A DNA stretch of 64,000 bases, from the NCBI RefSeq assembly GCF_003991225.1, contig NZ_JTFC01000031.1, positions 310,001 to 374,000 on the forward strand, in the 5' to 3' direction. Made by a program: the position numbers and the translations under genes. Below, in pieces: positions 8,862 through 17,411 of this stretch. This DNA comes from Candidatus Kurthia intestinigallinarum. GTDB lineage: Bacteria; Bacillota; Bacilli; Bacillales_A; Planococcaceae. How positions within the stretch are numbered: the first letter of the stretch is position 1; each line of letters begins with the position of its first letter. The notes below the pieces were generated by a model, which saw only the letters and a program-made list of their open reading frames with translations, did no database searches and was not told where the DNA came from.

Positions 8862-9923
8862 CTATTTTTCTGGTTGCTCAGGAACTTCAATTTTACCAGC
8901 GATGATATCTTCTTTTGCTGCGTCAACTTCTTTTTGTGTTTTATCAGAAATTGCACCGTGTGAATCAGCAAGACCTACACCATCATCTTTAAGACCGTAA
9001 GTTACTGTTTCGCCACCTGGGAAATCACCATCAGCTGAACGTTTGATCATATCTTGCGCAGCAACGTCAACGCGTTTTAATACAGATGTCATCACAATAT
9101 TTGTTTTATCGTCAACTTTACCTTCATCATATTGGTCACGGTCTACACCGATTGCCCATACGTCATTACCAGATTTTTTCTGAGCAATTGCTTCAGTGAA
9201 TAAACCTTGACCTGTACCACCAGCTGCATGGAATACGATATCCGCGCCACCGTCATACATACGTTTAGAGATTGCTTGACCTTTCGCTGCGTCACCAAAT
9301 GAACCAGCATATTGAACGTCAACTTTCACTTTAGGATCAGCTGCTTTAGCACCTGCTACGAAACCTGCTTCAAAACCACCGATGATATTACCTTCCATAC
9401 CACCTAAGAAGCCAACTTTACCAGTTTTTGATTCTAATGCTGCGGCAACACCCGCTAAGTAAGAAGCTTCGTTTGCTTTAAACATAATTGATGTAACATT
9501 ATCTAAATCTGGTACTACTGAATCGATAATAGCGATTTTCGCATCTTTTTGTTGAGCGGCTACTTCTTTCACTGAGTCTTCTAATTTAAATCCTACCGCA
9601 AATACTAAGTCAAAGTCACGACGAACTAAGTTGTTAATATTTGTTGTAAAATCAGAGTCAGAAGCTGATTGTAAATAATCGTAACCACCATCGCCTTTTT
9701 TCAAACCAGCCTCTTTCCCATAAGCTTGTAGACCTTCCCAAGTTGATTGGTTAAATGAACGGTCATCAATACCACCTGTATCCGTTACCATTGCTACTGA
9801 GAATGAATCTTTGTTGTCTCCACCTTTAGAATCGTCTTTCGAATCACTTGAACCACAAGCTGCCAATAAAGTACCTGACGCTAATAATGCTGTCAATGCT
9901 AAACCAATTTTACGCTTTTTCAA
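8862..9923 (-). CDS. nupN: BMP-family nucleoside-binding lipoprotein (NupN-like)
   Basis: A 353-residue solute-binding lipoprotein. It begins with a TTG codon at 9923, about 8 bases after GGGAGG. The signal peptide has a basic start (KKRK) and a lipobox LAAC, with the lipidated Cys23, followed by a Ser/Asp/Lys-rich flexible stretch. The mature part shows BMP-family sequences: VTDTGGIDDRSFNQ near residues 46-59 and GFLGGMEGNIIGGFEAGF near 172-189. The protein sits outside the membrane and delivers ligand to the permeases encoded downstream. A nucleoside ligand is inferred from the family. Confidence 0.88.
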   Translation of the reverse strand: MKKRKIGLALTALLASGTLLAACGSSDSKDDSKGGDNKDSFSVAMVTDTGGIDDRSFNQSTWEGLQAYGKEAGLKKGDGGYDYLQSASDSDFTTNINNLVRRDFDLVFAVGFKLEDSVKEVAAQQKDAKIAIIDSVVPDLDNVTSIMFKANEASYLAGVAAALESKTGKVGFLGGMEGNIIGGFEAGFVAGAKAADPKVKVDVQYAGSFGDAAKGQAISKRMYDGGADIVFHAAGGTGQGLFTEAIAQKKSGNDVWAIGVDRDQYDEGKVDDKTNIVMTSVLKRVDVAAQDMIKRSADGDFPGGETVTYGLKDDGVGLADSHGAISDKTQKEVDAAKEDIIAGKIEVPEQPEK

Positions 9924-9998
9924 TTTGGAGTCCTCCCAAAAAAGTGAAATTTTTATTTTTTGTATTGCTACGATAGCAGAAATGAATACGCTGATTTG

Positions 9999-10727
9999 TT
10001 ATACACGCTTACGAACTACATGAAAGCTAAATTTATCAGCTCGGAAATAGTTGCGTGAGTAAAGAACCACTCGATCGTTATCATCATAGTGGAACTGCTT
10101 TAATACGAGTAAAGCTTGATCTGCTTTACAATTTAAGATTGGAGATACTTCATTGTGATAGCCAATAGGGTCAATATATGTCACTGCATATGACACGTGA
10201 ATATCACCTGATTGTTCTAAAGATTGAAAAATCGATGGATTCTCCATCGTTAAAAAATCTGCCGATAGATAACTACTTGGCACTTGGTCTACACAATAGA
10301 CGACGGGTTCCCCATCCGCTGTACGAACACGTTTAATCGTCATTATAGATTCATCTTCATCGCATTGAAAGCGCTTAATATCTTCTTCAGTCGAAATAGA
10401 AGCCGTGGAACTAATATATGTTGTGCCAGGCTCCATGCCTACTTCTTCGATCATTGAAGAAATGCTCGAAAGTTGTTCAATTCCTGATGTGAACACGGGT
10501 TTTGGGTTAACGAAAGTACCTACACCATGCCTGCGAACAATGATATTTTCCTCTTCCAACAGTCGCAATGCTTCACGAAGCGTTGCGCGACTGACTCCTA
10601 ATGATTTAGAAAGTTCAAATTCTGATGGTAGTTTTTCATTTTCTTTAAAAACACCATTTTCAATATCCGTCTTTAAATGATCAATTACTTGGAGATACAG
10701 ATGACGATGATCTGATTTTATAGCCAT
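9999..10727 (-). CDS. ymfC: GntR/HutC-family transcriptional regulator (YmfC)
   Basis: This 242-residue protein has an N-terminal winged helix-turn-helix (residues 8-75; LPSEFELSKSLGVSRATLRE, then RRHGVGTFV). A UTRA ligand-binding domain follows at about 95-235 (MTIKRVRTADGEPVVY). HutC-type regulators dimerise on short palindromes or repeats and release DNA on ligand binding. Its gene lies 75 bases upstream of the nucleoside-transporter genes in the same direction, so it is likely their local regulator. Tandem heptamers between its own promoter and start codon suggest autoregulation. Confidence 0.85.
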   Translation of the reverse strand: MAIKSDHRHLYLQVIDHLKTDIENGVFKENEKLPSEFELSKSLGVSRATLREALRLLEEENIIVRRHGVGTFVNPKPVFTSGIEQLSSISSMIEEVGMEPGTTYISSTASISTEEDIKRFQCDEDESIMTIKRVRTADGEPVVYCVDQVPSSYLSADFLTMENPSIFQSLEQSGDIHVSYAVTYIDPIGYHNEVSPILNCKADQALLVLKQFHYDDNDRVVLYSRNYFRADKFSFHVVRKRV

Positions 10728-10741
10728 TCAAATCACCACCA

Positions 10742-10786
10742 ATCAGTCATCAGACATCAGACGTAGAACATTTCTGCTAATCAGAC
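10742..10786 (-). promoter_or_regulatory. Candidate operator: four ATCAGAC-type heptamers
   Basis: On the plus strand ATCAGTC (10742), ATCAGAC (10749) and ATCAGAC (10756) follow head to tail with an exact 7-base period, and a fourth copy is at 10780. The fourth lies where transcription should start from the -10 box at 10790-10795. The other three end 15 bases before the ymfC start codon. This looks like an autoregulatory binding site for YmfC. Confidence 0.5.
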
Positions 10787-10789
10787 AAT

Positions 10790-10795
10790 ACTATA
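10790..10795 (-). promoter_or_regulatory. Extended -10 promoter of ymfC
   Basis: The minus strand reads TGATATAGT, an extended -10 element. No good -35 box is seen in the AT-rich sequence before it. It lies about 65 bases upstream of ymfC and after the spoIIIE terminator. Confidence 0.5.
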
Positions 10796-10892
10796 TCACT
10801 TTTAATTTAATAAATAAATAGCTTTAAACAAAAACTGTGTTAAAACAGCGAAAATTTTCTAACATTTATAATTTTTTCGTCAATTGTATAGT

Positions 10893-10929
10893 AAAAAAAT
10901 GCAGGGATTCCAAAAACTTCCCTGCATTT
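10893..10929 (-). terminator. Rho-independent terminator after spoIIIE
   Basis: Perfect 11-base arms at 10897-10907 and 10919-10929 with an 11-base loop and a run of seven T on the minus strand. It begins 9 bases after the spoIIIE stop codon. Confidence 0.9.
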
Positions 10930-10937
10930 ATATCAAT

Positions 10938-13322
10938 TTACTTACTTATTAATATTTGACGTGGCTTACTTTTTTCCGCAGGACCTACAACACCATGTTC
11001 TTCCATCTGATCCATGATGCGAGCAGCTCTCGCATAGCCAATTTTTAACTTGCGCTGTAAAAATGATACAGATGCATTGTCCTGTTCTACAACAAGGCGC
11101 ACCGCTTCATTATAAAGCTCATCTGTATCCTCATCTGCCTCAGGTGCAATGTCCTCATCTGTTGGAATCATTTCTTCTTGGTATTGTGCTTTTTGCTGAC
11201 TAATGACATATGCGACAATATCTTGTACTTCTTCATCTGAAACAAATGCACCTTGAACACGTGTCGGTTTTGATTCACCAGAAGGTAGGAATAGCATATC
11301 CCCACGTCCTAGTAAACGCTCTGCCCCGCCCATATCCAAAATAGTACGTGAATCAATTTGTGACGATACAGCGAATGCAATACGAGATGGAATATTCGCC
11401 TTAATAACTCCCGTTAACACATTTACAGAAGGTCTTTGAGTGGCAATAATTAAATGAATGCCTGCCGCACGCGCCATTTGTGCTAAACGCATAATCGAAT
11501 CTTCTACATCGCCTGCTGCTACAAGCATTAAATCAGCAAGTTCATCCACAATCACAACAATAAAAGGTAAATGTGGATGCTTTTCATTATTTTCTTCGTT
11601 AAATCGATCTACATGTTTATTATAACCTTCAATATTTCTTGTGCCTGTATGTGAAAATAAATCATAGCGTCGTTCCATCTCACTAACTACTTTCTTTAGG
11701 GCTTCAGAAGCTTTGCGTGGGTCCGTTACAACGGGTGCCAATAGATGCGGCACACCATTATAAACACTTAATTCAACCATTTTAGGGTCAATCATCATCA
11801 TTTTTACTTCATGTGGTTTAGCCCGCATTAAAATACTAATAATAATACTATTAATACAAACTGATTTACCACTACCAGTAGAACCTGCTACTAATAAATG
11901 TGGCATTTTGTTTAATTTTGTTAGTTTTGCCTCTCCTGAAATATCGCGACCTAAGCCAACAACCAATTTTTCATCTGGTTTATTACTTGGAGAAGCTTCT
12001 AATACAGAACGTAAGCTAACCATTGAAATTTCTTTATTCGGCACTTCAATCCCCACAGCAGATTTACCTGGAATTGGCGCTTCAATACGAATATCTTTTG
12101 CAGCTAATGCCAATGCCATATCATCTTGTAAATTAACGATTTTACTAACCTTCACGCCACGTTCAGGTAAAACTTCATATTCTGTAACAGCTGGCCCCAA
12201 ATGCACTTCTGTCACATTAGCCTGAACACCAAAAGCATCTAATGTTTGCTCAATCGTTCTAGCATTTTGTTCAATAACTTCAAATTCAGCAGACTGATCT
12301 TTTACGGGCGGCAAGGCGAGTAAATCCATTTTTGGTAAATCATAAGCCTCATTTTGTACTATACCCGCTTCTGACATAATAGTATCTTGTTGTTTCTGTG
12401 AATTTTTGTCTATTTTTTCCTCTTCTTTAACTACTGGTTGTTCTTCTTCGACTGCAATATTTTGCGTATAAGCTGAAATGTTCAACGCTGGTTTTTTTAT
12501 ACTGTCAGATTTACTATCTGCTATAACAGTTTCTTCTTTAGCTTTCTGACTAGTTTTGTGTTGCTTTGACTTATCAGAAATAACTGGCTCTAGCTCTTCT
12601 TCCATTTTTTCTTCACGAGCATACATAACCTCGTCACGTCTTTTAGCAATTTCCTCACGCCACTTTGGAATTTGTTCCATTAAATACGGTACAAGTGCTT
12701 TCCCTGTCAATAAGATGATGCCAATCGCAATAAATAATACAGCTACTATTTTCGACCCTGTCATGTCCACGAGATTGTGAAATACTGCATACAAAACCGT
12801 TCCTAAAAGGCCGCCTCCAAGAAACCCATCTGGTTCTATATACGATTTTTCATGTACAATTAAGCCCCAGCTTTCGCTTAAAATACTTGTATTACGGTCA
12901 ATCGATTCTCCATTATATAAATCATTAAACATCGCAATATGACTAAACAATGTCACACTACATAATAAACTGATGACACCCCAAATATAGCGATTTTTAA
13001 ATGCTGGTAGCGTACGTCGCATCATCAAATAAACCGCATACCAAATCATAAAGATTGGTAATAATAAATGCCAATTACCAATTAATAATTTACTGAGTCC
13101 TTGAAAAAAACGCCCAATTAAACCAAACTGAAACATTGTAATAAAAGCAACTGCTATTAAAACTAGTCCGACAATTTCATAAGACAAGGAAGGTCGCTTT
13201 TTTGCTGTCGCTTGTTTTTTCATCGGTGTTTTACGAGCATTAGGCTTCTTTGAAGACTTACGCTTCGTTGTTGTCGTTTGTTGTTTGCGAGTCGTCGTTT
13301 GCTTTGTCTTGTTCGACGCCAT
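10938..13322 (-). CDS. spoIIIE: FtsK/SpoIIIE-type DNA translocase
   Basis: A 794-residue translocase. The N-terminus is Lys/Thr-rich. Hydrophobic segments at about 50-70, 85-101, 113-130 and 188-206 anchor it in the membrane. A charged linker rich in Glu/Lys (about 230-345) precedes the motor. Walker A GSTGSGKS is at 480-487, and VIVDELADLM gives Walker B. The C-terminal winged-helix gamma domain (about 730-790, SVSFLQRKLKIGYARA) reads polar DNA signals. Such motors pump DNA through the division septum or into the forespore. Position next to ymfC supports spoIIIE rather than the paralogue sftA. The gene tepA, usual between rnjB and spoIIIE, is missing here. Confidence 0.9.
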   Translation of the reverse strand: MASNKTKQTTTRKQQTTTTKRKSSKKPNARKTPMKKQATAKKRPSLSYEIVGLVLIAVAFITMFQFGLIGRFFQGLSKLLIGNWHLLLPIFMIWYAVYLMMRRTLPAFKNRYIWGVISLLCSVTLFSHIAMFNDLYNGESIDRNTSILSESWGLIVHEKSYIEPDGFLGGGLLGTVLYAVFHNLVDMTGSKIVAVLFIAIGIILLTGKALVPYLMEQIPKWREEIAKRRDEVMYAREEKMEEELEPVISDKSKQHKTSQKAKEETVIADSKSDSIKKPALNISAYTQNIAVEEEQPVVKEEEKIDKNSQKQQDTIMSEAGIVQNEAYDLPKMDLLALPPVKDQSAEFEVIEQNARTIEQTLDAFGVQANVTEVHLGPAVTEYEVLPERGVKVSKIVNLQDDMALALAAKDIRIEAPIPGKSAVGIEVPNKEISMVSLRSVLEASPSNKPDEKLVVGLGRDISGEAKLTKLNKMPHLLVAGSTGSGKSVCINSIIISILMRAKPHEVKMMMIDPKMVELSVYNGVPHLLAPVVTDPRKASEALKKVVSEMERRYDLFSHTGTRNIEGYNKHVDRFNEENNEKHPHLPFIVVIVDELADLMLVAAGDVEDSIMRLAQMARAAGIHLIIATQRPSVNVLTGVIKANIPSRIAFAVSSQIDSRTILDMGGAERLLGRGDMLFLPSGESKPTRVQGAFVSDEEVQDIVAYVISQQKAQYQEEMIPTDEDIAPEADEDTDELYNEAVRLVVEQDNASVSFLQRKLKIGYARAARIMDQMEEHGVVGPAEKSKPRQILISK

Positions 13323-13345
13323 GCCGTCACCTACTTTCTTTCTTC

Positions 13346-13351
13346 ATTATA
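13346..13351 (-). promoter_or_regulatory. Possible -10 box of spoIIIE
   Basis: TATAAT on the minus strand lies 23 bases before the spoIIIE start. Its -35 position falls in the T-run of the rnjB terminator, so the -35 match is poor. Confidence 0.4.
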
Positions 13352-13368
13352 CCTTGTAGTAAAAATGA

Positions 13369-13408
13369 AAAAAAGGATTCCCTGCCAAGAGGCAAGGAAT
13401 CCCTTTTA
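13369..13408 (-). terminator. Rho-independent terminator after rnjB
   Basis: Long arms (13371-13386 and 13391-13407, one bulge) around a 4-base loop, with A-run and T-run flanks. It starts 7 bases beyond the rnjB stop codon. Confidence 0.9.
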
Positions 13409-13414
13409 GAATAA

Positions 13415-15082
13415 TTAATATTCCATGATAATTGGAATAATCATTGGACGACGTTTTGTTTTTTGGTATAAGTAACCATTTAACGTATCACGAATTTCTT
13501 GTTTAATACTTGTCCATTCATAAGAACCTTTTGTTACGTATTTTTCAACAACGCCTCGTACAAGTTTTGCTGATTCATCCATTAGCTCTTCAGATTCACG
13601 TACATACACGAACCCACGAGATAAGATTTCTGGACCTGAGGCAATTTTTTTCAATTTACGATTAATTGTTACAACAACGATGAAAATACCATCTTGTGAT
13701 AGTAATTTACGATCACGCAATACGATGTTACCCACATCGCCGACACCAATACCATCGATTAATACATTACCCGCTGTTACGCGGCCAGCCATACGCATTT
13801 TACCATTTTTGTATTCAACAATATCACCTTTATCCGCGATAAAGATTTGTGATTTTTGTAAACCGACATCTTGCGCTAATTTTGAATGCGTAATTAACAT
13901 ACGATATTCACCTTGGATTGGGATAAAGTATTTAGGTTGCATTAGATTTAGCATTAATTTTAAATCTTCTTGTGAACCATGTCCTGATACGTGAACTTTT
14001 TTATCTGCTGAGAATACTTTTGCACCTAGCTTAGATAATTCATTCATTGTATCAGCCATTTGCACTTCCATGCTTGGAGATGGTGTAAATGTAATTAAAA
14101 CCGTATCATTTTGTTTAATGCGTAAATCGCGGTGGTGTTTACGGATAATTTTTTCTAATCCTTCAAGTGGTTCACCTTGATTACCTGTAATAATTGCAAC
14201 GATTTCATTATCTTCATAATCAGACATTTTATTAACTGGAATGATTTTTTCTGAATCAATTTCTAAATAGCCTAAACGCATACCTACTTCAAAAATTGTT
14301 TCTAAGCTGCGACCTACGATTGCTACTTTACGACCTGAAGCAATTGCCTGATCAAATACTTGTTGAATACGAATGAAGTTAGATGCGTATAACGCTACTA
14401 GAATACGGCCTTCTGCTTTGTGGAATGTTTTTTCTAAACGAGTTTTTACAACGTTCTCTGATAATGTATAGCCTTCTTTTTCAGCTTCTGTAGAATCTGA
14501 CATTAAGATGAATACACCTTCATCACCAAGCGCTGCCATTTTAGCGATGTCTGGGCGATATTTACCTTTTGCTGATTGATCAAATTTAAATTCACCTGTA
14601 TGAACGATAGCACCCTCTGATGTATGGAATACAACACCTAATGAGTCTGGAATACTATGCGTTGTATGGAAGAATGTCACATACGTCGTTTTAAAGTTCA
14701 TACGGCTTTTGTTTGTTACCTCAAAGAATTTTACTTGATGAGGCGCTGGATTTGCTTTTAAATGTTCTTTTGCTAACGCAATTGTTAAACGAGAGCCATA
14801 TACTGGTGCATTTACTTTACTTAATAAGTAAGCCACCGAACCGATAGCATCTTCGTGACCATGTGTTAAGAAAATCCCTTTGACACGATCTTTATTTTCT
14901 ACTAAGTAACTCATATCTGGAATGACATAATCAATCCCTAACATTTCGTCCTCTGGAAACATTAATCCACTATCTACTACGAAAATATCATCGTCGATTT
15001 CGACAACGTACATCGCTTTACCGATTTCACTCACGCCACCTAGTGGAATAACGCGAATCGTTTCATTTTTAATTTTTGCCAC
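13415..15082 (-). CDS. rnjB: Ribonuclease J2
   Basis: The product is 555 residues from the GTG at 15082, placed 7 bases after AGGAGG; the upstream in-frame ATG has no such site. It is a metallo-beta-lactamase/beta-CASP RNase. Several metal ligands of RNase J1 are changed: HGHEDH reads HGHEDA (74-79), the Asp near 164 is Glu (HTGEFKF), and the His of PVHGEYRM is Gln390. This pattern identifies the weakly active J2 paralogue, which partners J1 in mRNA decay. The loop HVSGHGSQED is kept. The length equals B. subtilis RNase J2. It follows dapA but has its own terminators and a likely promoter. Confidence 0.9.
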   Translation of the reverse strand: MAKIKNETIRVIPLGGVSEIGKAMYVVEIDDDIFVVDSGLMFPEDEMLGIDYVIPDMSYLVENKDRVKGIFLTHGHEDAIGSVAYLLSKVNAPVYGSRLTIALAKEHLKANPAPHQVKFFEVTNKSRMNFKTTYVTFFHTTHSIPDSLGVVFHTSEGAIVHTGEFKFDQSAKGKYRPDIAKMAALGDEGVFILMSDSTEAEKEGYTLSENVVKTRLEKTFHKAEGRILVALYASNFIRIQQVFDQAIASGRKVAIVGRSLETIFEVGMRLGYLEIDSEKIIPVNKMSDYEDNEIVAIITGNQGEPLEGLEKIIRKHHRDLRIKQNDTVLITFTPSPSMEVQMADTMNELSKLGAKVFSADKKVHVSGHGSQEDLKLMLNLMQPKYFIPIQGEYRMLITHSKLAQDVGLQKSQIFIADKGDIVEYKNGKMRMAGRVTAGNVLIDGIGVGDVGNIVLRDRKLLSQDGIFIVVVTINRKLKKIASGPEILSRGFVYVRESEELMDESAKLVRGVVEKYVTKGSYEWTSIKQEIRDTLNGYLYQKTKRRPMIIPIIMEY

Positions 15083-15128
15083 TTCTTTTCCTCCTAAAAT
15101 ATATCCCGTACAGCAACCACTTACACTC

Positions 15129-15157
15129 ATTATAATTGTTTACCCAATATTACACAA
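15129..15157 (-). promoter_or_regulatory. Likely sigma-A promoter of rnjB
   Basis: On the minus strand TTGTGT (15152-15157) and TATAAT (15129-15134) are spaced by 17 bases, 47 bases upstream of the rnjB start and after the dapA terminator. Confidence 0.6.
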
Positions 15158-15195
15158 TTAAAAAAATGTCAATTCATGCCGTTATATCACGTTTC

Positions 15196-15235
15196 CAAAA
15201 AAAAAGAGTATCTAGATTTTCTCTAGAATACTCTC
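15196..15235 (-). terminator. Rho-independent terminator after dapA
   Basis: Arms at 15206-15216 and 15222-15233 with one bulged base, and a run of nine T on the minus strand. It lies 16 bases beyond the dapA stop codon. Confidence 0.9.
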
Positions 15236-15250
15236 GGTCAATTAATCTAC

Positions 15251-16153
15251 TTAAACCGTAGCAAAAGATTTTTGTTGTTCAAAATAAGCATCCCATACAA
15301 TATCAAATGCTGCCTTCTCTTCATCTGTTAACGCTACGATTGGTAAACGTACATTCTCATTACATAAACCTAATTTTGATAACGCATATTTAACTGGTGA
15401 TGGACTTGGTTGCGCGAATAATGCTCGAATTAACGGTAATAATGCTTGATGAATTTTTGCTGCTTCTGCATGACGGCCCTCTTTAAATAAAGAAATCATC
15501 GTTTGCATATCATTCCCAACAACATGTGCCGCTACTGATATAACACCATGTCCACCAACTGCTAATAATGGTAATGTAATGCCGTCATCCCCACTATACA
15601 CTTTGAAATCATCTGGAGTTGAAGCAAGGATTTCAGACATTTGGTCTAAATCACCACTTGCTTCTTTAATGATTTGGATATTTGGTACTTGTGCCAGTTT
15701 GGCAACCGTTTCCGGTGCAATATTAATGCCTGTACGTCCTGGAATATTATAAAGCATTACTGGAATATCTACAGACTGCGCAATATCAACAAAGTGAGCG
15801 TAGATTCCGCGTTGATTTGGCTTATTATAGTAAGGTGCTACTAGCATAACACCATCTACCCCAGCAACTTCAGCTTTTTGAGCCATAATTTTTGAGTAGT
15901 ATGTTTCATTATCACCAACACCTGCAATAACTGGTACACGACCGTTAACGCGGTCTACTGTATATTTTAAAACATCTAATTTTTCTTCCGTTGACAATGT
16001 TGGAACTTCTCCTGTTGTGCCTAATACAACAATTGTATCTGTTCCAGTTGAAATTAAATGTTCAATCATACCCGCTAAATGTTTATAGTCTACCATTGCT
16101 CCATCTTTCGTAAATGGTGTGACCATTGCTGTTCCAATATTACCTAAATCCAT
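15251..16153 (-). CDS. dapA: 4-hydroxy-tetrahydrodipicolinate synthase
   Basis: DapA condenses pyruvate with aspartate semialdehyde in lysine, peptidoglycan and dipicolinate precursor synthesis. I chose the second ATG at 16153 (MDLGNIGTAM), since AAGGGG lies 9 bases before it while the first ATG at 16162 directly abuts that site. B. subtilis DapA starts the same way. The 300-residue TIM barrel shows Thr46-Thr47 (GTTGE), Tyr109, Tyr135, Arg140 (GRTG) and the Schiff-base Lys163 (IIKEASG). It follows asd by 20 bases; their products act in consecutive steps. The dapG gene often found between them is absent. Confidence 0.92.
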   Translation of the reverse strand: MDLGNIGTAMVTPFTKDGAMVDYKHLAGMIEHLISTGTDTIVVLGTTGEVPTLSTEEKLDVLKYTVDRVNGRVPVIAGVGDNETYYSKIMAQKAEVAGVDGVMLVAPYYNKPNQRGIYAHFVDIAQSVDIPVMLYNIPGRTGINIAPETVAKLAQVPNIQIIKEASGDLDQMSEILASTPDDFKVYSGDDGITLPLLAVGGHGVISVAAHVVGNDMQTMISLFKEGRHAEAAKIHQALLPLIRALFAQPSPSPVKYALSKLGLCNENVRLPIVALTDEEKAAFDIVWDAYFEQQKSFATV

Positions 16154-16173
16154 TTTTGCCATCCCCTTAAATT

Positions 16174-17217
16174 TTATAGTAAGCCGTCTTCAAGCATTGC
16201 TTCTGCAATTTGCACTGAGTTAAGTGCTGCACCTTTTAATAGATTGTCTGATACAACCCACAGATGGAAGCCTTTATCATTATTTAAATCTTTACGAATA
16301 CGACCTACAAACGTTTCACCTTTACCTTCTGCTTCAAGTGGTGTTGGGTATTCTTGGTTTGCTGGATCATCTTGTAATACAACCCCTGGTGCAGCTTTTA
16401 AGACATTTTGAATATCTGCAACTGTAACACCTGCTTGTTCTACTTCGATAAAAATTGATTCAGAGTGCCCCGCTACAACAGGAACACGTACACAAGTTGC
16501 TGCTACTGGTAGTTCAGGTGCATGCATAATTTTTTTTGTTTCATTAATCATTTTCATTTCTTCGTATGTAAAACCATTATCAGTGAAAACATCGATTTGT
16601 GGTAATACATTACGTGCGATTGGGAAGTGACGTTTATCGCCTTTAACTGGTAAAATAGTTGCTTCTACATCTTTCCCTTTTTCCCATTGTACACTTTGCT
16701 CATGCAGTTCTTCGATTGCACTCACACCAGAGCCTGATACAGCTTGATATGTTGACACAATTAAATTATTTAAACCGTATGCTTGACGAATTGGCTCAAG
16801 TGCTACCATCATTTGAATTGTTGAACAGTTTGGATTTGCAATAATTCCTTTATGTTCTTTAATATCTGCACGATTTACTTCTGGCACAACAAGCGGAACA
16901 TCGGGGTCCATACGAAATGCACTCGTATTATCAATTACGACCGCGCCTCGTTCTGCTGCAGCATGTGCTAATGCCGTTGATACAGAACCACCTGCTGAAA
17001 ATAATGCTACATCGACTCCTTCAAATGATTCCGGTGTTGCTTCTTCAAGTACATATGTTTCGCCATTGAATGATAACTCCTTGCCAGCAGAACGCTTTGA
17101 TGCAAGTAACTTCAATTTACCTACTGGAAACTTTCGCTTTGAAAGTTGCTCCATCATTTTTGTTCCTACCGCTCCTGTAGCACCGACAACTGCTACTGTT
17201 AATTGTTTCGTCATCAT
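16174..17217 (-). CDS. asd: Aspartate-semialdehyde dehydrogenase
   Basis: Asd reduces aspartyl phosphate to aspartate semialdehyde with NADPH. The 347-residue protein has the Rossmann motif VVGATGAVG (10-18) and the catalytic Cys131 in NPNCST. The QAVSGSG loop follows, and [13 protein letters not shown] carries the substrate Arg and catalytic His. Two adjacent ATG codons (17217, 17214) follow GGGAGAG; spacing slightly favours the second. It forms a short operon with dapA. In many bacilli ymxH and spoVFAB lie between mlpA and asd; here only 194 bases separate the two. Confidence 0.92.
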   Translation of the reverse strand: MMTKQLTVAVVGATGAVGTKMMEQLSKRKFPVGKLKLLASKRSAGKELSFNGETYVLEEATPESFEGVDVALFSAGGSVSTALAHAAAERGAVVIDNTSAFRMDPDVPLVVPEVNRADIKEHKGIIANPNCSTIQMMVALEPIRQAYGLNNLIVSTYQAVSGSGVSAIEELHEQSVQWEKGKDVEATILPVKGDKRHFPIARNVLPQIDVFTDNGFTYEEMKMINETKKIMHAPELPVAATCVRVPVVAGHSESIFIEVEQAGVTVADIQNVLKAAPGVVLQDDPANQEYPTPLEAEGKGETFVGRIRKDLNNDKGFHLWVVSDNLLKGAALNSVQIAEAMLEDGLL

Positions 17218-17257
17218 CCATCTCTCCCTATGTTTATAAAAAACTATAATTGGCGTT

Positions 17258-17263
17258 ATTGTA
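17258..17263 (-). promoter_or_regulatory. Likely promoter of asd-dapA (extended -10)
   Basis: The minus strand reads TGATACAAT, an extended -10 element about 40 bases before the asd start. The -35 match is weak. Confidence 0.5.
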
Positions 17264-17319
17264 TCACAATAATTCAGTATTGTGTATAATAATCCGACTA
17301 TTTTGGATATTCTAGCATT

Positions 17320-17333
17320 TTAAAGCGTTTACA
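17320..17333 (-). promoter_or_regulatory. cre-like sequence upstream of asd
   Basis: TGTAAACGCTTTAA matches the CcpA consensus TGWAANCGNTNWCA at all but one position. It lies about 57 bases upstream of the asd -10 box. One mismatch in AT-rich DNA can occur by chance. Confidence 0.3.
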
Positions 17334-17370
17334 TAACGAAATATGACATGAACTGAAGTTTTCATTTAGA

Positions 17371-17411
17371 CAAAAAAAGAAATGAGATGCATTTGACCGC
17401 ATCTCATTTCT
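17371..17411 (-). terminator. Rho-independent terminator after mlpA
   Basis: Perfect 13-base arms at 17378-17390 and 17399-17411 with an 8-base loop and seven T on the minus strand. It starts at the mlpA stop codon. Confidence 0.9.

Noticed and set aside
9960-9980. Small palindrome TGCTATCGTAGCA upstream of nupN as regulator site
   Set aside because: Only 5-base arms, single copy, and no relation to the heptamers before ymfC; too weak to call.
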